Source of the DNA: an uncultured Eubacteriales bacterium
GTDB lineage: Bacteria; Bacillota; Clostridia; Oscillospirales; Oscillospiraceae
DNA length: 64,000 nucleotides
Assembly: GCA_958402445.1 (NCBI GenBank)
Contig: CATXTO010000007.1
Coordinates: 1 to 64,000, forward strand
Direction: 5' to 3'
Shown here piece by piece: positions 61,708 to 64,000 of the stretch. The notes beneath the pieces were generated by a model. It did not search any database. It was given only the letters and a program-made list of their open reading frames with translations, and was not told the DNA's origin. The position numbers and the translations under genes are program-made. Position 1 is the stretch's first letter, and each line of letters opens with the position of its first letter.

Positions 61708-62442
61708 ATGCAATCTGAGGAAAACAATCCGGATTTGGTGGAGCAAAATCGAGAGCAAGTTTTAGAGCTGGGTTCCGACCTGACCAGAGGCAAGCATGGT
61801 AATATCTATACGCTAACAATCATTGGACAGGTGGAGGGACACCAGACACTGCCGGAGACGGCAAAAACCACCAAGTATGAGCATGTTTTACCGCTGCTTT
61901 CCGGAATTGAGGAAAGCGACGAAATTGACGGGCTTTTGTTGCTGCTCAATACCGTAGGCGGCGACATTGAAGCAGGTCTTGCCATTGCGGAGCTGGTTGC
62001 GGGCATGCGCAAGCCCACGGTCTCCCTGGTGCTGGGCGGCGGGCATTCCATCGGCGTACCCTTGGCAGTTTCGGCAAAAAGATCCTTCATTGCACCGACC
62101 GCCAGTATGACGATCCACCCCGTGAGAATGAACGGCTTAGTGGTAGGCGCGCCGCAGACCTTCCGGTATTTTAACCGGATTCAGGAGCAAATTGTGGACT
62201 TTGTCACGGAGAACTCTAAGATAAACCGGTCCGAGTTTGAAGGCTATATGATGGCTACTGGTGAAATGGCCACCGATGTAGGGACCATTTTGTATGGGCG
62301 GGAGGCAGTTGCCTCTGGGCTGATCGACAAATTGGGCGGCCTCAGCGACGCATTGGAGTGCCTGCACAAAATGGTGGACGGTTCACACAGGAAACGGCAG
62401 AGAAGGCAAAATAAGGCTGATGCGGAGCAACGTCTGTCCTAA
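61708..62442 (+). CDS. tepA: ClpP-like protease TepA (YmfB family)
   Basis: 244 residues; GGAGGGAG precedes the ATG. ClpP/crotonase fold with LLLLNTVGGDIEAGLAIAEL, nucleophile motif GGGHSIGVPLAVSA (Ser), SFIAPTASMTIHPVRMNG (His) and a basic Gln-rich tail (HRKRQRRQNKADAEQ). In Bacillus tepA lies beside ftsK/spoIIIE, and the same order is kept here with one gene between. It has been linked to protein translocation and sporulation. Confidence 0.92.
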   Translation: MQSEENNPDLVEQNREQVLELGSDLTRGKHGNIYTLTIIGQVEGHQTLPETAKTTKYEHVLPLLSGIEESDEIDGLLLLLNTVGGDIEAGLAIAELVAGMRKPTVSLVLGGGHSIGVPLAVSAKRSFIAPTASMTIHPVRMNGLVVGAPQTFRYFNRIQEQIVDFVTENSKINRSEFEGYMMATGEMATDVGTILYGREAVASGLIDKLGGLSDALECLHKMVDGSHRKRQRRQNKADAEQRLS

Positions 62443-62456
62443 AAAATGAACAAACC

Positions 62457-62482
62457 GGGCCGCTGCCTATTGGCAGCGGCCC
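62457..62482 (+). terminator. Terminator of tepA
   Basis: GGGCCGCTGCC / GGCAGCGGCCC with a 4-base loop, then ATCTTTTG. Confidence 0.8.
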
Positions 62483-62637
62483 ATCTTTTGCACTAAAAAG
62501 CCGCATTCGACCGGGCCCGTCTGAAATACCTCGCTCCTGCCCAAATCCGGGCGAAAGAAAAGGGTAGAAATAGCCTGTAATTTGTGCTATCATATTATAA
62601 TGAAGTGAGCATATGGACAGAAAGGGGATGCAGGGGA

Positions 62638-63465
62638 TTGAGCTGGATACAGACCATTATTCTAAGTGCCGTTCAAGGCTTTACCGCATTTTTCCCTTTT
62701 TCCAGTACAGGCTTTCGCATGATTTTATGCCAATTATTGGGCCTTCCCCTGGATGGGTCAGGTTTGGAGCTGCTGGAAGGGTTGCTGTATCTCTCCTGTC
62801 TTTTGCCTATTCTCCTGGTGTTTCACAAAGAATTTCGCGCCGCCCTGGGGGGAAGAGAAAATCGCGCTCAGAGGAAACCGGAGGGTCGGAGGCGTCAAAA
62901 CGGGCTTTTGCGCCGGTTTGCTCTGCTGGTTTTTGCAGGAGCGTTGCCTCTGCTCCTGCTGCTTCCCGTGCAGGGTCTGCTGAAATCCTGGCGCGGAAGT
63001 CTTCTGTTTGCAGCCTGTTTTATGGTACTGAACGGTCTTCTGGTCTTTTCCTGCGAACGAATTGCCCACGGCACCCGGAACGTGCGCGCGGCCACCATGT
63101 CCAATGCGCTTCTCATGGGGTCGGCTCAAGCAATTTCTGCAGTACCAGGGTTATCTCGAACGGGACTGACGGTTATGGTTGGAATTGCTCAGGGAATGGA
63201 TGAGAACACCAGCGTCGCCTTTTCCTTTCTTTTAGGCATTCCGGCCTTGCTGTTGGCCGCCGCTTCTAAGCTGATCGAAGCTCTCCGGCTGGGGCACATG
63301 GCGTTTCGGCCCCAGTATCTGGCGGGTATGGTTCTGACGGCCTTCTGCGGCTATTTTGCCCTGCGGCTGTTGCGGTTTGTGGCCAGAAAAAATGCTTTCG
63401 GCAGTCTCGCCTACGGCAGCTGGGGCGCGGGCCTTCTTGCCTTTATTCTGTATCTGACCTGTTGA
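62638..63465 (+). CDS. UppP/BacA-like membrane protein with altered active site
   Basis: 275 residues from a TTG at 62638 (AAAGGGG and CAGGGGA upstream; the family begins just at WIQTIILSAVQG). Eight or so helices and both UppP signature regions are recognisable: AVQGFTAFFPFSSTGF and VPGLSRTGLTVMVGIAQGMD. The second keeps the key Arg. In the first, the Glu of the usual T-E-F-L-P is Ala (residue 17) and the His of S-S-x-G-H is Phe (residue 26). UppP recycles undecaprenyl pyrophosphate; without these residues the phosphatase activity is doubtful. It lies between tepA and ftsK. Confidence 0.85.
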   Translation: MSWIQTIILSAVQGFTAFFPFSSTGFRMILCQLLGLPLDGSGLELLEGLLYLSCLLPILLVFHKEFRAALGGRENRAQRKPEGRRRQNGLLRRFALLVFAGALPLLLLLPVQGLLKSWRGSLLFAACFMVLNGLLVFSCERIAHGTRNVRAATMSNALLMGSAQAISAVPGLSRTGLTVMVGIAQGMDENTSVAFSFLLGIPALLLAAASKLIEALRLGHMAFRPQYLAGMVLTAFCGYFALRLLRFVARKNAFGSLAYGSWGAGLLAFILYLTC

Positions 63466-63478
63466 GAGGGAGCGTATC

Positions 63479-64000
63479 ATGGCTGAGAAAAAGTCCACTA
63501 CATCCAAAAACACGGCAAAAAAGAAAAACGCCGCCGCAAAGTCCGGCAGGCCTTCTGCGGCGAAACGCGCGGCGAGCGCGAACACAGATACCTCGGTGCC
63601 GATTCGCGGGATCTGCGCGGGCGTCTGTCTGCTCCTGGCTGTTTTATCTCTCTTTGGCTGCTTTGCCGCCCAGGGGTTCATTCTGTCGGCATTAAAAAAC
63701 GTGCTGTGCGGCCTGTTGGGAACGACCGGCTTTTATCTGATGCCGGTGGTTCTATTCTATTTATTTTTTTTATTGGCATTTCAGCGCAAGCGTCCAGTTT
63801 GGTCTCGATGCCTGTCCGCAGTCTTGTTTGTCATTGCCGCGGGGGCGGTATCTCATCTTCTTGCCTCCAAGCCGGACCTGCCAAGCGGCATCCAACTGGT
63901 AGGCGGGCTGTATCAATCTGGAATCGCAGGGGAGAGCGGAGGCGTTTTGGGTGGCTTGGTGGCAATTACGTTCGAACTGGCGCTCAGTCGGATACTTGCG
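63479..64000 (+). CDS. ftsK: FtsK/SpoIIIE DNA translocase, N-terminal part (runs off the window)
   Basis: 174 codons from the ATG at 63479, 13 bases after the UppP-like gene (GAGAGGGAGCG ribosome binding site). A Lys/Ala-rich cytosolic start (KKSTTSKNTAKKKNAAAK) is followed by four hydrophobic helices (GICAGVCLLLAVLSLFGCFA, FYLMPVVLFYLFFLLAF, CLSAVLFVIAAGAVSHLL, GGVLGGLVAITFELAL), the FtsK 4TM domain that anchors the pump at the septum. The motor lies beyond the end. Neighbouring tepA supports the call. Confidence 0.88.
   Translation, partial: MAEKKSTTSKNTAKKKNAAAKSGRPSAAKRAASANTDTSVPIRGICAGVCLLLAVLSLFGCFAAQGFILSALKNVLCGLLGTTGFYLMPVVLFYLFFLLAFQRKRPVWSRCLSAVLFVIAAGAVSHLLASKPDLPSGIQLVGGLYQSGIAGESGGVLGGLVAITFELALSRILA

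Overview
The window looks like a chromosomal segment from a low-to-mid GC, spore-forming member of the Clostridia, most likely Oscillospiraceae (Flavonifractor / Oscillibacter / Intestinimonas-like). This is inferred from gene content: very large SLH-anchored surface proteins with Cys-rich repeats, a type III glutamine synthetase, BceRSAB-type and LCP proteins, a RACo-like ATPase, a TepA-FtsK/SpoIIIE neighbourhood, strong AGGAGG ribosome binding sites and frequent TTG/GTG starts. I saw no rRNA, tRNA, CRISPR array, insertion sequence or phage gene.

Layout. 1-82 is the tail of an SLH protein. 282-13374 is one tight same-strand block of seven genes: a YezD-like small protein; a secreted alpha/alpha-barrel (prenyltransferase-repeat) protein; a membrane-anchored DUF4430 (transcobalamin C-domain-like) protein; MoxR ATPase; DUF58 protein; a polytopic transglutaminase-like protein whose expected catalytic Cys is Ser; and a 1771-residue SLH protein with a PQQ-type propeller. 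13929-21413 is a 2494-residue SLH-anchored subtilase with its own promoter, an internal dockerin-like and a cohesin-like segment, and nine Cys-rich repeats. An LCP cell-wall ligase (minus) and a TGS-uridine-kinase-like nucleoside kinase (plus) follow.

24819-31885 (minus) is a peptide-antibiotic sensing and detoxification locus: two response regulator / histidine kinase pairs in tandem, a DUF308 membrane protein with its own promoter and terminator, then a BceAB-type ABC transporter preceded by a TTACA-N4-TGTAA operator. 32054-34523 (minus) is an AbrB regulator / PLP lyase / EamA exporter operon. 34733-44564 is metabolic: glycerol kinase plus GNAT, an FMN-dependent 2-hydroxyacid oxidoreductase, CTP synthase next to an APH-fold kinase, glutamine synthetase III, and a divergent aminotransferase.

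44854-47162 carries WecA/TagO-like and WecB genes for undecaprenyl-linked amino-sugar polymer synthesis, ended by a 46-bp perfect palindrome. 47234-48447 (minus) is an uncharacterised three-gene cluster of Pro/Gln-rich proteins. Then come a YfcE-like phosphoesterase and CoaX, an M32 carboxypeptidase, two membrane proteins and a RACo-like ASKHA ATPase lacking its ferredoxin domain. 54647-60608 (minus) is a surface-polymer modification locus (DUF4358 lipoprotein, MBOAT acyltransferase, DHHW/AlgJ-like partner, YfhO). The end has a YbaK-TSCPD fusion with an internal start, TepA, a degenerate UppP-like protein and the beginning of FtsK/SpoIIIE.

How they fit: much of the window concerns the cell envelope. 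It covers building and anchoring surface proteins, decorating surface polymers, and defending lipid II-cycle steps. All functional calls rest on reading motifs by eye; no database search was possible.
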